Shown: one piece after another, positions 41,811-50,528 of the stretch
How the letters are laid out: every line of letters begins with the position of its first letter
Position numbering within the stretch: position 1 is the first letter of the stretch
Assembly (NCBI GenBank): GCA_016234555.1
Contig: JACRBJ010000006.1
Coordinates: 99,828 to 163,827 of the forward strand
Direction: 5' to 3'
Source of the DNA: Chloroflexota bacterium
GTDB taxonomy: Bacteria; Chloroflexota; Anaerolineae; Anaerolineales; Villigracilaceae
DNA length: 64,000 nt
The notes under the pieces: model-generated
The model's database searches: none
What the model was told of the DNA's origin: nothing
Seen by the model: only the letters and a program-made list of their open reading frames with translations
Translations under genes and position numbers: made by a program

Positions 41811-42665
41811 TTATTGAACTGTGTTTTTCAACGTACCTAATCTATCAATCGTAATTTCAATCACATCGCCTGCTTGCAAAAAGCGTTTCTGCTCTGCGGC
41901 TTCGGGCAGCTTGGACGGTGTGCCAGTGGCGATGACATCTCCAACTTCCAGTGTCATGACCTGACTGATATAGGAGATCAGGTATGGGACGGAAAAGATC
42001 ATAGCTTTCGTATTAACCCGTTGTTGTGGAACGCCATTCAGGGTCAGTTCCACTTCAAGTGCGTACGGGTCGGTGACTTCATCGGGCGTAACGAGCGCCT
42101 GTCCCATCGGGCCGAACGTGTCGAAGGATTTGCCGAGCATCCATTGATTTGTCCGCTTTTGGTAATCGCGGGCGCTGACATCGTTGAAGATGGTGTAGCC
42201 TGCGATGCAAGTCTGCGCTTCTTCTTCCGTCACGCGATAGACACGTCTGCCAATGACCGCCATCAACTCGGCTTCGAAGTCCGCTTGTTGGGTGGCGGGC
42301 GGAATGATGATGGGTTGATTGTGTCCCGTGATTGTGTTGACCGTCTTGCAAAACAGTTTCGGATATTCGGGCAATTCCGTTTTGCCGATGCCGATATGAC
42401 CTTGATAGTTATGTCCGACGCAAATAATCTTATCGGGGCGTGGGATCGGCGCGAGCAGGGTCACGTCATTTTCAACGAGGAGCCAGCTTTCTCGGACGGA
42501 AGTAAGCGCCTCGTGAGTCTGATCGAGGGCTGACTCGCCCAGCGAGAGAAAGGTTTTCATATCGGTCGGAATCCCAGCAGAGACTCGGCTCAAATCCAAA
42601 ATATGGGATTCAAGTTGCACGCCGATGCGTTCGCGATCTTCGTGACGAAACGTGACGAGGCGCAT
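41811..42665 (-). CDS. fumarylacetoacetate hydrolase-family protein
   Basis: A 284-residue enzyme of the FAH superfamily. N-terminal domain residues 1-70, then the catalytic beta-roll with KIICVGHNYQGHI, the metal-binding EAELMAVIG, YTIFNDVSARDYQ and the C-terminal GDVIATGTP. Relatives hydrolyse or decarboxylate beta-diketo acids, for instance diketo-3-deoxy sugar acids in rhamnose and fucose catabolism. With pectin (rhamnogalacturonan) as source, such a role is plausible but unproven. Its start overlaps the kdgK stop (TAATG). The start at 42665 is preferred over a longer frame. Confidence 0.85.
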   Translation of the reverse strand: MRLVTFRHEDRERIGVQLESHILDLSRVSAGIPTDMKTFLSLGESALDQTHEALTSVRESWLLVENDVTLLAPIPRPDKIICVGHNYQGHIGIGKTELPEYPKLFCKTVNTITGHNQPIIIPPATQQADFEAELMAVIGRRVYRVTEEEAQTCIAGYTIFNDVSARDYQKRTNQWMLGKSFDTFGPMGQALVTPDEVTDPYALEVELTLNGVPQQRVNTKAMIFSVPYLISYISQVMTLEVGDVIATGTPSKLPEAAEQKRFLQAGDVIEITIDRLGTLKNTVQ

Positions 42666-43696
42666 TATCTTGCGACTCTCCCTGAGGCGTCGCCGTCCAT
42701 CAACGCTTCGACTTCGCTGACGCTGACGGTGTTGAAGTCGCCGATGATGCTGTGCTTGAGGCACGCCGCCGCCGCCGCAAAGTTGAGGGCTTGTTGCGGG
42801 TCGTCGTATTTGCGCAGACCGTAGATCAACCCGCCCATGAATGAGTCGCCGCCGCCGACGCGGTCAATGATGGGAAGGATATTGTAGACAGGCGCGGAGA
42901 AGAACGCGCCATCTTTCCACAGCACGCCCGACCATGTGTTGTGACTCGCGGAGAGCGAACCGCGTAACGTGATCGAGATGGTTTTGAGCGACGGAAATTT
43001 TTTGTTGAGTTCTTCGCAAACGTAGCGATAATGATCGGCTTCGACCTTGCCTGCGGTCACGTCGGCTTCGGGCGCTTTGATGCCGAAAACTTTTTCAGCG
43101 TCCTCTTCGTTGCCAAGTGCCACGTCGCACATGCCTACGAGTTCGGTCATCACCTCGCCCGCGGACTTGCCCCACTTCCAAAGTTTGGCGCGATAGTTTA
43201 AATCTGTCGAAACGGTAATGCCCATTTCACGCGCAATTTGAATCGCTTCACGGCAAACATCCGCAGCACCTTGCGACACCGCGGGCGTGATGCCTGTCCA
43301 GTGGAACCAGTCCGCGCCTTCAAAAACTTTTTTCCAATCAATTGTTCCCGTTTGAATGGTGGCAAAACTCGAATTGGCGCGATCATAAATCACCTTGCTT
43401 CCACGTTGCGCCGCGCCCGTTTCAAGGAAGTAAATGCCGATGCGTTCGCCACCGCGTGCGATATGTTCGGTGCGGATTCCATATCCGCGCAGGGACATCA
43501 TGCACGCATCGCCCAAGTCATTCTTTGGAAGTCGCGTGACGAACTCGACATCTTCTCCAAAATTTGCCAGCGAGACAGCGACGTTCGCTTCGCCCCCACC
43601 GTAAATTGCTTCGAACGACCGAGCCTGGGTAAAACGCTGAAAGCCTGGCGGCGCAAGGCGGAGCATGATCTCGCCGAAGGTGACTATCTTTTTCAT
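42665..43696 (-). CDS. kdgK: 2-keto-3-deoxygluconate kinase
   Basis: A 343-residue PfkB-family sugar kinase. N-terminal GEIMLRLAPPGFQRF and the PfkB signature GGGEANVAVSLANFG are clear. The C-terminal ATP and catalytic-base motif RVGGGDSFMGGLIYG (Asp about 293) is intact. The opening LRLAPPG..R..Q is typical of 2-keto-3-deoxygluconate kinases. It makes KDPG for the aldolase two genes downstream. Coupled with the FAH-family gene by a one-base overlap. Confidence 0.93.
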   Translation of the reverse strand: MKKIVTFGEIMLRLAPPGFQRFTQARSFEAIYGGGEANVAVSLANFGEDVEFVTRLPKNDLGDACMMSLRGYGIRTEHIARGGERIGIYFLETGAAQRGSKVIYDRANSSFATIQTGTIDWKKVFEGADWFHWTGITPAVSQGAADVCREAIQIAREMGITVSTDLNYRAKLWKWGKSAGEVMTELVGMCDVALGNEEDAEKVFGIKAPEADVTAGKVEADHYRYVCEELNKKFPSLKTISITLRGSLSASHNTWSGVLWKDGAFFSAPVYNILPIIDRVGGGDSFMGGLIYGLRKYDDPQQALNFAAAAACLKHSIIGDFNTVSVSEVEALMDGDASGRVAR

Positions 43697-43719
43697 AGAT
43701 TCTCCAAAACGTTAATTCC

Positions 43720-43771
43720 GTAGGGCAGGTTTGTAACCCGCCGCACTGTCAGGCTGAAAGCCTGACCTACA
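43720..43771. repeat. palindromic intergenic repeat
   Basis: GTAGGGCAGG...CCTGACCTAC outer arms with an inner hairpin CAGGCTGAAAGCCTG. It lies between kdgK and the esterase gene and touches the end of the latter. The type is distinct from the repeats at 37939 and 41709. Confidence 0.5.
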
Positions 43772-44792
43772 TGGTTGCTGAAAACCAATTCTGACTCATC
43801 ATATTGTTATAACCATGTTCGCCAGGGTGGATACTTAACTGACATGCGTTGCTTGCATTGTGCAATTCATACGCCCTGCGGACAGTTTCAAATTGCTCGT
43901 GGGCAAAAGCTACTGGGTAGATATCATCCTTCTCACCGTTGATCGCACAAAATGGACGCGGTGCAATAAGTGCGGCGATGTCGCCCATTTCAGCGAGTTC
44001 GAGGAGATGAGGTACATAGTTGCATTCGCAATGTTCCATCGCAAGGATCGAGCCGTGGAATGAGTTGAAATAGCCAGAGACAACAACTTTCGAGATACGT
44101 TCATCCAGCGCGGACAGCCAGAGGGTTGTTGTCCCGCCGCCAGATTGACCTGTGCAACCCAACCCGCCAACGAGGTCTTTTCGAGAGAGAAACCAGGTTG
44201 CGGCGCACATCCCATCCCAAACGCGTTCGCCAAGCAATGTCCGCCCGTGCATGAGATAAGAGAAAGCCAGATGACGACAGGAACGCGGAGGGATTTGCGC
44301 TACTTGATCGGTCAGGCGCTCTCCAAACCCACGCTGCTCGACGACACAGACCAGATAACCCGCTTCTGCCAATGCCCTGGCATAGTTATTATCTGTGGCG
44401 AGGTTGATGCGGGCAGTTTCTTCGTCGGGATAATTTCCCATGCAATATTGCGCGCTGGGATCGTGCCCGTGAAAGACGAGGATCGGTTTGTAGGGCGGCT
44501 CTTGTTTCGGCGTGAGCAGATAGATCGGAGCCTGCACGCCTTCGCCGACATCGAGGCTGAGCTTTTCTTCGGTGTACGTGCCGCGGTCAATGGTTTGGAT
44601 GCTTTCTGTGACGAGCAACGCTGGCGGATGATTTTCCAAACCGAGCAAACGAGTCAATTCGGCGCGGAAGTCCTCTTGCCAGATGGAATAATCTTTTAAC
44701 GTGCGGGCGCTGAATGCAAATTTGCGCGGACTTGTTGAATAGACTTTGTCGAGATGGGCTTGCAGGGAGAAAGAGTCGGCAGGGATTTTCAT
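43767..44792 (-). CDS. alpha/beta-hydrolase, probable carbohydrate acetyl esterase
   Basis: A 341-residue alpha/beta-hydrolase similar to acetyl-xylan-esterase/Abhydrolase_7 enzymes. Nucleophile elbow GCTGQSGGGTTTLW (Ser about 222), acid in AINGEKDDIYPVAFAHEQF, and base His in HPGEHGYNN. The oxyanion region LVFHGHDPSAQYC is seen upstream. No signal peptide, so it would act inside the cell on imported acetylated oligogalacturonides or rhamnogalacturonan fragments. It is located between polygalacturonase and kdgK. Exact substrate unknown. Confidence 0.8.
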   Translation of the reverse strand: MKIPADSFSLQAHLDKVYSTSPRKFAFSARTLKDYSIWQEDFRAELTRLLGLENHPPALLVTESIQTIDRGTYTEEKLSLDVGEGVQAPIYLLTPKQEPPYKPILVFHGHDPSAQYCMGNYPDEETARINLATDNNYARALAEAGYLVCVVEQRGFGERLTDQVAQIPPRSCRHLAFSYLMHGRTLLGERVWDGMCAATWFLSRKDLVGGLGCTGQSGGGTTTLWLSALDERISKVVVSGYFNSFHGSILAMEHCECNYVPHLLELAEMGDIAALIAPRPFCAINGEKDDIYPVAFAHEQFETVRRAYELHNASNACQLSIHPGEHGYNNMMSQNWFSATM

Positions 44793-44854
44793 GATCGTTT
44801 ATCCGTTATGTTGATTGGGGATGTTGTACTTTACCCAGCATAACAGAGTTTATC

Positions 44855-46129
44855 CTACTTGATGATCGTTACATCTTCAGAGTCGGCGATGTCAAACGCC
44901 TCGCCAACCTGACCTGCCACTTCGACATTCTCAAGCCGCAGGTGGTGCGCATTGCGGATAAAAAATCCAGCCTGGGACATGCTTGGGATGTCGTCTGCCA
45001 TTTCGGGGTAGCCTGAATCGGCTTCGGCTGAGATGGAGATGGAAACATCGGTGAAGGAAATATCCTCCAGCGGCATCTCCGCCAACCCGTAGAGGAATCC
45101 CGCCGCATGTTTGACCTCGCGCGCAGTGATGTGACTGAAATGGATGCGGCGCAGACGCGGGGTGCTGTCATCCACCGAGCGCGGACTTTTATCGGAAACG
45201 TCAGTGTTGCCGCGCACGCCGATGTGATAGTAGAGATTCATCGTGAAGGGACAGAGAACGCCGTCCATGATGAGGTTGGAGACGCGGATGTCTTCAATCG
45301 CGCCGCCACGTCCACGACGGGATTTGATGCGGATGCCTCGGTCGGTGCCGATGAAAACACAATTCGAGATGACGACATTTTTCACGCCGCCGCTCATCTC
45401 ACTGCCGATCACCACGCCGCCATGTCCACGTTCGAGGGTGCAGTTGGTAATGGTGATGTCGCGGCAGGGAGCGTAACGGTCGGGGTGCTCGTGCTCGGTG
45501 CCAGATTTGATCGTGATGCAATCGTCGCCGACACTGACGAAGCAATCGGAGATGCGCACGAGGCGGCACGAATCAGGATTGATGCCGTCGGTGTTGGGCG
45601 AGTCGGCGGGGTTGATGATGGTGATGCCGTGAATGGTCACGTTCTGGCAGTGAACGGGATTGATCGTCCAGCTCGCTGAGTTGATGGCGGTGATGTCTTT
45701 GATGAGGATATTCGTGCAATCGGAGAAGCTGATGAGGCGCGGTCGTGGGTGTGCAAGCGTGCCATCTTTTTTGGCTTGCCACCATTTTGCGCCACGACCA
45801 TCAATTGTGCCACGTCCGACTACAGAAATGTTGTTGAGGTTTTGACCCGTAATCAACGGCGCGTGCGTATCTTGATGTTTGCCTTCCCAGCGGCTGTGGA
45901 TGATTGGATAATCGTCGGGGTTTTCGCTGCCGAGGATCACCGCACCAGAGTCGAGATGCAGGGAAATGTTGTCCCGTAGAAAAAGGCTCCCCGTCAGGTA
46001 TTGACCCGCTGGCAGGTAGATGGTCCCGCCGCCTTGTTCAGCGCACAGATCAATGGCAGATTGAATCGCGGGCGAATCCAAAGTCTGCCCGTCGCCCATC
46101 GCGCCGTGTTCACGCACGTTGAAGGTCAT
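44855..46129 (-). CDS. GH28 polygalacturonase-family glycosidase
   Basis: A 424-residue right-handed beta-helix enzyme of family GH28. The catalytic signature is complete: NTDGINPDS, GDDCITIKSG, GHGGVVIGSEMSGG and the substrate-binding RGIRIKS. The N-terminus FNVREHGAMGDGQTLDSPAIQ is also typical. There is no signal peptide, so it is probably cytoplasmic, removing galacturonate from short imported oligomers (exo-type). The start at 46129 overlaps the GH105 stop (ATGA), so the two are coupled. Confidence 0.93.
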   Translation of the reverse strand: MTFNVREHGAMGDGQTLDSPAIQSAIDLCAEQGGGTIYLPAGQYLTGSLFLRDNISLHLDSGAVILGSENPDDYPIIHSRWEGKHQDTHAPLITGQNLNNISVVGRGTIDGRGAKWWQAKKDGTLAHPRPRLISFSDCTNILIKDITAINSASWTINPVHCQNVTIHGITIINPADSPNTDGINPDSCRLVRISDCFVSVGDDCITIKSGTEHEHPDRYAPCRDITITNCTLERGHGGVVIGSEMSGGVKNVVISNCVFIGTDRGIRIKSRRGRGGAIEDIRVSNLIMDGVLCPFTMNLYYHIGVRGNTDVSDKSPRSVDDSTPRLRRIHFSHITAREVKHAAGFLYGLAEMPLEDISFTDVSISISAEADSGYPEMADDIPSMSQAGFFIRNAHHLRLENVEVAGQVGEAFDIADSEDVTIIK

Positions 46130-47259
46130 TCGGTCAGTTCTCCGTTGACGCCCGCACATTCCATTTCAAGCGCGGCGAGGATGAACGGCCCCACGCCTTT
46201 GGGGTCGTTTGGCGTTACCTTTTCGCTGACATAATATTCAAATGAGCCATCACGATACGGCTCGCCTCCCAACCCTGCCACACTGCATACGCCTTCGAGA
46301 GTGAGCAATCCTTGCGAGTCAACTTTGATCAGGTTTTGCAGCAAGCCATGATAGCCGCGCCTTGCGGTCAGGAGATATTCCTGGGTCAGGTATCCGTTGT
46401 GGACCGCCTTGACAAACGCGTAAACAAACATGGTCGAGGCGGATGCTTCGAGGTAATTGCCTTTGCGGTCAGGCAGGTCGAGGATTTGATACCAAAGCCC
46501 CGTCGCTTCATCCTGCACTTTGACAATTGCGGCGGCGACTCTTTCGAGAATCGCGATCAGTTCTGGGCGTTTGACATGATCCTGCGGGAGATAGTCCAGC
46601 ACGTCGACGATTGCCATCACGAACCAGCCGACGGCGCGTCCCCAGAAATATTTCGAGCAACCCGTGAGCGGGTCACACCAGCGTTGAGTTTTGCTTTCAT
46701 CCCAGGCGTGATAGAGCAAGCCTGTCTTTGGGTCGCGGGTATGTTCCTCGATCAACATGATTTGGTGAGCGACATCATCGAAGAGCGCAGGCTCATTAAA
46801 TCGCAACGCATATTCTGCGAGGAACGGTCCTGCCATGTAGATGCCGTCGAGCCACATTTGGTAGGGATAGATTTGCTTGTGCCAAAAGCCATTGGCGTGG
46901 TTGCGCGGATGCGTGCGCATTTGTCCGCGCAGGAGTTCGATGGCTTTGCGATACCGTTCATCGCCCGTGCGTTCGTAAGCGCGGTAGAGCAGTCTGCCCG
47001 CGTTGATCTGGTCAAGATTGTATTCATCCACGCGATAGGTGCGGATGCTGCTATCGGGCTGGACGAAGCGATCGACCCAGTCGGCGGCGAATTTGATATA
47101 ACGTTCCTCTCCTGTCGCTTCGCCCACTTTTTGAATCGCCATGACCTGCAAGCCGTGCTCGTAATGCCATTGGGCATCGTTCAACGTGTAGCGTTGAAGT
47201 GTCGATTCGACCATGCGGGCAGACCATGTATTTATTTTTTGCGAAGGCGTTGGTTTCAT
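46126..47259 (-). CDS. GH105 unsaturated galacturonyl/rhamnogalacturonyl hydrolase
   Basis: A 377-residue enzyme of family GH105 (YteR/YesR type), an (alpha/alpha)6 barrel that releases unsaturated galacturonate from lyase products. Seen: YQMWLDGIYMAGPFLAEYA with the catalytic Asp, HAWDESKTQRWCDPLTGCS, WGRAVGWFVMAIVDVLDYLP and the C-terminal DGSFEYYVSEKVTPNDPKGV. No signal peptide. The start at 47259 is an ATG; a TTG 12 nt upstream is open too. Its product goes to the IolB-type isomerase and KduD. Confidence 0.93.
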   Translation of the reverse strand: MKPTPSQKINTWSARMVESTLQRYTLNDAQWHYEHGLQVMAIQKVGEATGEERYIKFAADWVDRFVQPDSSIRTYRVDEYNLDQINAGRLLYRAYERTGDERYRKAIELLRGQMRTHPRNHANGFWHKQIYPYQMWLDGIYMAGPFLAEYALRFNEPALFDDVAHQIMLIEEHTRDPKTGLLYHAWDESKTQRWCDPLTGCSKYFWGRAVGWFVMAIVDVLDYLPQDHVKRPELIAILERVAAAIVKVQDEATGLWYQILDLPDRKGNYLEASASTMFVYAFVKAVHNGYLTQEYLLTARRGYHGLLQNLIKVDSQGLLTLEGVCSVAGLGGEPYRDGSFEYYVSEKVTPNDPKGVGPFILAALEMECAGVNGELTE

Positions 47260-47280
47260 GATGGTATCCAAAGGTATGGT

Positions 47281-47341
47281 GTAGGGGCGACCCGTCCAGT
47301 GGGGGCAGGGTTTTCTAATGGTCCTGATGGGTCGCCCTTAC
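47281..47341. repeat. inverted repeat overlapping GH4 3' end
   Basis: Arms GTAGGGGCGACCCGTC and GATGGGTCGCCCTTAC, a diverged relative of the repeat at 37939. Its right arm encodes the last residues of the GH4 protein (VRATHQ), so the repeat apparently landed at, and extended or replaced, the end of that gene. Confidence 0.55.
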
Positions 47342-48685
47342 CAGCAATAATTTGTTGAAGAGTTCCCAGGCATCGTCGAGGGGCAGGGTGTTGGATGGGT
47401 CGTTGAAGAATGCTTGAAAAGCGAGGTCGGTATTTTCTGTCAGCGCAGATTCGATGATGAGTTCCTGATTTGCGATGTGCTGATTGATGAGCGGAGCAAT
47501 CCCTACAGGGAGCGCGCCTGCGGTCAATGGGACGACGGAGTCGCGGCTGAACTGGGCATTGGTTTCGACGACAGTATTAAGCGGCAGATTGGAAACCTGC
47601 CCTACGTTTTTGAGGTTGACGTTGGTGATGATGTCGCCAAGACCGAGCAGAGCTTTGATCATCCCGACGCCTTCCTCACCCGATGATTCTAGGACGAGCG
47701 GTGTGACACCATTGATCAGGTCACGAGTCTTCTGCGGAGCCGACATCCAGCGCCCGATGCGATAGGAGACGGGCGTGCGGATGACGCCCCATTTGAATAA
47801 AGTTTCTGGAGAACGAATAAATCCAGGTAAAAATTCCACGAGGTGACGGTCACCTGCGGCGGCAAGAATGCCAAAGCGTTTGAATAAATTGAACTTGACC
47901 TGGTCGGTGCTGTGGAACCAGTCGTTGAAGGCTTCCACCTCTGCTTGCGTGTAGTCGCGGAGAGCGCCAGGTCCTTCAATGTGATGTTTCAATAATTCCA
48001 AAAGATCGTGGCCTTGCCAGGTTGCCTTGTCCACCCATGTGAAGTGGTTGATTCCCAGCACGTTGACTTGGACTTCATTTCTGTGCGGCAATTCGATGTT
48101 CAGATATTGCGACGCCAAACGTGCCAGCATCTTCTGCGTGGAGAAGACTTCGTGACAGCAGCCAAAGACTTTGAGTTCAGGCGCGAGGCGGGTCAACGTC
48201 CGCGTGCAGATGGACATTGGGTTGGTGTAGTTGATGATCCACGCGTTCGGACAGTACTCAGCCAGGGCTTGGGCAAAGCCTTTGTAGGTTGAAGCAGACC
48301 GAAGTCCACGAATCAGTCCCGCCGCCCCGATGGTGTCGCCGACGGGGTAGTAGAGTCCGTATTCTTCGCAGAGGGCGATCTCGTCACGCATCAATTCCAA
48401 TGAGCCAGGTTGAATGGAGACGATGACGAAGTCGGCTTTGAGTAATGCTTCTCTCAAAGTGGATACAGACGTGTAATGCCAGCGCGATACAACACCAGCT
48501 TGATGCAAAGTGTGGATCCAATTGCCCAACTGTTCATTGAGACGCGCAGAGTCCATGTCGATGTCGTAGAGCGCGACTTCGCCCGTGAGGTCGGGGCAGA
48601 GCGCGAGGTCGATCATCAACTTGCGCGCCCAGTCGCGGCTTCCGCCGCCGATGTAGGCAATTTTGAGAGGGATGGGTGTGGTCAT
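47315..48685 (-). CDS. GH4-family alpha-galacturonidase (LplD-like)
   Basis: A 456-residue NAD+- and metal-dependent glycosidase of family GH4. Rossmann motif YIGGGSRDWARKLMIDLAL, metal-site motif NYTNPMSICTRT, and GCCHEVFSTQ with the Cys and His metal ligands, then LGINHFTWV. GH4 members near pectin genes are alpha-galacturonidases, and the ABC transporter upstream is of the Lpl type, which fits. It acts in the cytoplasm. It contains KNVGQVSNLPLNTVVETNA, a normal family block. The final residues come from a palindromic repeat. Confidence 0.88.
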   Translation of the reverse strand: MTTPIPLKIAYIGGGSRDWARKLMIDLALCPDLTGEVALYDIDMDSARLNEQLGNWIHTLHQAGVVSRWHYTSVSTLREALLKADFVIVSIQPGSLELMRDEIALCEEYGLYYPVGDTIGAAGLIRGLRSASTYKGFAQALAEYCPNAWIINYTNPMSICTRTLTRLAPELKVFGCCHEVFSTQKMLARLASQYLNIELPHRNEVQVNVLGINHFTWVDKATWQGHDLLELLKHHIEGPGALRDYTQAEVEAFNDWFHSTDQVKFNLFKRFGILAAAGDRHLVEFLPGFIRSPETLFKWGVIRTPVSYRIGRWMSAPQKTRDLINGVTPLVLESSGEEGVGMIKALLGLGDIITNVNLKNVGQVSNLPLNTVVETNAQFSRDSVVPLTAGALPVGIAPLINQHIANQELIIESALTENTDLAFQAFFNDPSNTLPLDDAWELFNKLLLVRATHQDH

Positions 48686-48697
48686 ATCGGTCAGGAG

Positions 48698-48723
48698 ATT
48701 GGGCGGGGAGACCCCGCCCCTAC
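48698..48723. repeat. copy of GC-rich palindrome
   Basis: A 26-base stretch identical to the right part of the repeat at 37939-37990 (core GGGCGGGGAGACCCCGCCC). It lies directly upstream of the GH4 gene. Confidence 0.65.
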
Positions 48724-48741
48724 AGTTTGATTTATCAGAGT

Positions 48742-48770
48742 AAGGCGGGCGGTTTATCGCCGCCCGCCTT
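48742..48770 (-). terminator. attenuator-like hairpin after binding-protein gene
   Basis: A perfect 11-bp GC-rich stem (arm AAGGCGGGCGG) with a seven-base loop lies 15 nt past the binding-protein stop codon. Only TTA follows on the minus strand, so termination would be partial. This is a common way to express a solute-binding protein above the genes downstream. Confidence 0.6.
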
Positions 48771-48785
48771 TGTTGTCAGTGCTGG

Positions 48786-50429
48786 TTATTTCACAAAACC
48801 AGTCTGGAGCAGCGTTTCCTTGGCGGATGCTTCAAGTTCCTTCGCGCCGAGTCCGTCGAGGCCAGCGATGAACTCAGTCCATGCGGCTTCGTCGAGCGGT
48901 TTCTGTCCGAGCACGAACTGGACAATGTTTTCGCTGTAGAAGCGGACGAAGTCGGCACCGTTGGCGGGCGGATTGATGACGTTCTGTCCAGTGGCTTCAG
49001 TGAAGGGCTTCTTCAGGAATTCAGCGTAATAAGCCTTCGGATCCATGTCGTAGCCGTTCTTGGTCTTATAAGCCACGTAGCGGGCCTGCATTTCGACATC
49101 GGAGAAGATATAGACCATGTTGGCAAGCTGAGTCAGTGGTTGGGCTTCCTTGGATGTCCACTTGTCGGCGTCGGCAAGGCCTTCGGTGGTGATGAAACCC
49201 TTGTCATCCAGTTTGTAGTTCACATCTTTGACGCCGAAGCCGAGCAGGTAGTAGCCTTCGTCAGATGCCATCCATTCGAGCAGACGGGCAATCGCGGGAC
49301 CCTTGCCTTCGTCAATGGCTTTCTGCGAGATGGCATAGATGCGGGCGGTCTTGGCGACGACACCCATTGAACTCTTGCCATCAGGACCGGTGGGGGCATC
49401 CATGGCAACCCACTTGCCTTCGGGGAAGTTCTCATCGAAGTCTTTGTAATTGGACTTGTTGGCAAGGGCGGCGAAGTTCTCATGCATCATGCCGCATTTG
49501 CCCTGCTTCCAGCGGGCGCGGAATTCGTCCTTCTTTAGGGTGGGCCAGTCTGGATCGATGACCTTTTCCTCGTTCATGGTGCGGATGAACTGGGTGGCAT
49601 TCATGAACTCCGGAGTGCGGACATTCAAGGCAACCGCATCAGCGCTGGACAGGTTCCAGACACCGGCTACGCCATAAGCTCCGTAGACCCAGTCGAAGCG
49701 GGTACCAAGGCCGGCGTTAGGCAATCCGGAACCTTCGATGTAAGCGCAGAAACCGTAGGTGTCATTCTGACCGTTGCCATCGGGGTCATCATTGGTGAAG
49801 GCTTTGAGGACAGTGAGGACTTCGTCAAGGGTCTTGGGTGACTCAAGTCCAAGTTTGTCGAGCCAGTCCTGACGGATGACGAGGGAGTCGGTCTTGGGCA
49901 GGGCGCCGGGATCGGGCAGACCATACATAGAGCCGTCAAGTGTCGCCAGTTTGTTGCGGTCGGGATCGGAATAATGACCCTGGGTGCGGACCGGCATGAG
50001 GGGCAGCAAGTCATCCACTTTGGCGATCAAACCAGCCTGCACAAGCTTGTACCAAACGTCGCGGCTGACCATGAATACATCGGGCAGGGAGTTGCTGGCA
50101 CCGGCGGCGTTGATCTTGGTATCCTGGTCAGTTTGGGTGGAGGGCAGCAGGACGAGGGTCAGGTTCACCTTTGCGCTGTCGCGGATAATGTCGTAGGCGA
50201 CCCAATCTTCGGGTGGTGGACCAGCTTCGGTTACGCGACCACCAGCCCATAGTTCGATGTCTGTCACGGGGATTTCAGTCGGTTCGGGAACGGCAGTGGG
50301 GGCAGCAGTTGGCGCTTCGGTGGCGGGAACTTCCGCAACCGGTGCGGCGGTTGGTGCCGGGGCGCAGGCGCTGACAATGAGCGCAAGCGTCATAATCGCA
50401 AACATCAATCTAAGCATTGTCTTTTTCAT
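48786..50429 (-). CDS. ABC transporter solute-binding lipoprotein (oligogalacturonide, LplA-like)
   Basis: A 547-residue extracellular binding protein. Signal peptide with lipobox LIVSAC, a Pro/Ala/Thr linker (residues about 24-50), then a long two-lobed domain. Its size and tail place it with the large LplA-type oligosaccharide-binding proteins of family 1. DANGDG-like DPDGNGQNDTYGF (residues about 208-220) is a calcium-loop pattern typical of this subgroup. It delivers oligogalacturonides to the two permeases encoded upstream. No ATPase gene is present; a shared one elsewhere is expected. Confidence 0.92.
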   Translation of the reverse strand: MKKTMLRLMFAIMTLALIVSACAPAPTAAPVAEVPATEAPTAAPTAVPEPTEIPVTDIELWAGGRVTEAGPPPEDWVAYDIIRDSAKVNLTLVLLPSTQTDQDTKINAAGASNSLPDVFMVSRDVWYKLVQAGLIAKVDDLLPLMPVRTQGHYSDPDRNKLATLDGSMYGLPDPGALPKTDSLVIRQDWLDKLGLESPKTLDEVLTVLKAFTNDDPDGNGQNDTYGFCAYIEGSGLPNAGLGTRFDWVYGAYGVAGVWNLSSADAVALNVRTPEFMNATQFIRTMNEEKVIDPDWPTLKKDEFRARWKQGKCGMMHENFAALANKSNYKDFDENFPEGKWVAMDAPTGPDGKSSMGVVAKTARIYAISQKAIDEGKGPAIARLLEWMASDEGYYLLGFGVKDVNYKLDDKGFITTEGLADADKWTSKEAQPLTQLANMVYIFSDVEMQARYVAYKTKNGYDMDPKAYYAEFLKKPFTEATGQNVINPPANGADFVRFYSENIVQFVLGQKPLDEAAWTEFIAGLDGLGAKELEASAKETLLQTGFVK

Positions 50430-50528
50430 TAGGGACCTCTCTTCTTTAGAATGGTTGAATGGACAGGATTTTTGGAAAACGATGCCTGAAAACTGTTTGG
50501 TTCAAAGCTAATATACGACCTCCTTCAC

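Noticed and set aside
45107..45679. A 190-codon plus-strand frame opposite the GH28 gene.
   Set aside because: Composition (Val, Asp, Ala repeats) reflects the antisense of a repetitive beta-helix gene; no start signal or family.
47560..47620. The GH4 gene contains VGQVSNLPLN, encoded by DNA resembling the palindromic GTAGGGCAGGTT repeats, which looked like a repeat inserted in the coding sequence.
   Set aside because: GH4 enzymes normally have an N-x-GQ-I/V-x-NLP block followed by VVE at this place, so the sequence is native and the likeness to the repeat is coincidental.
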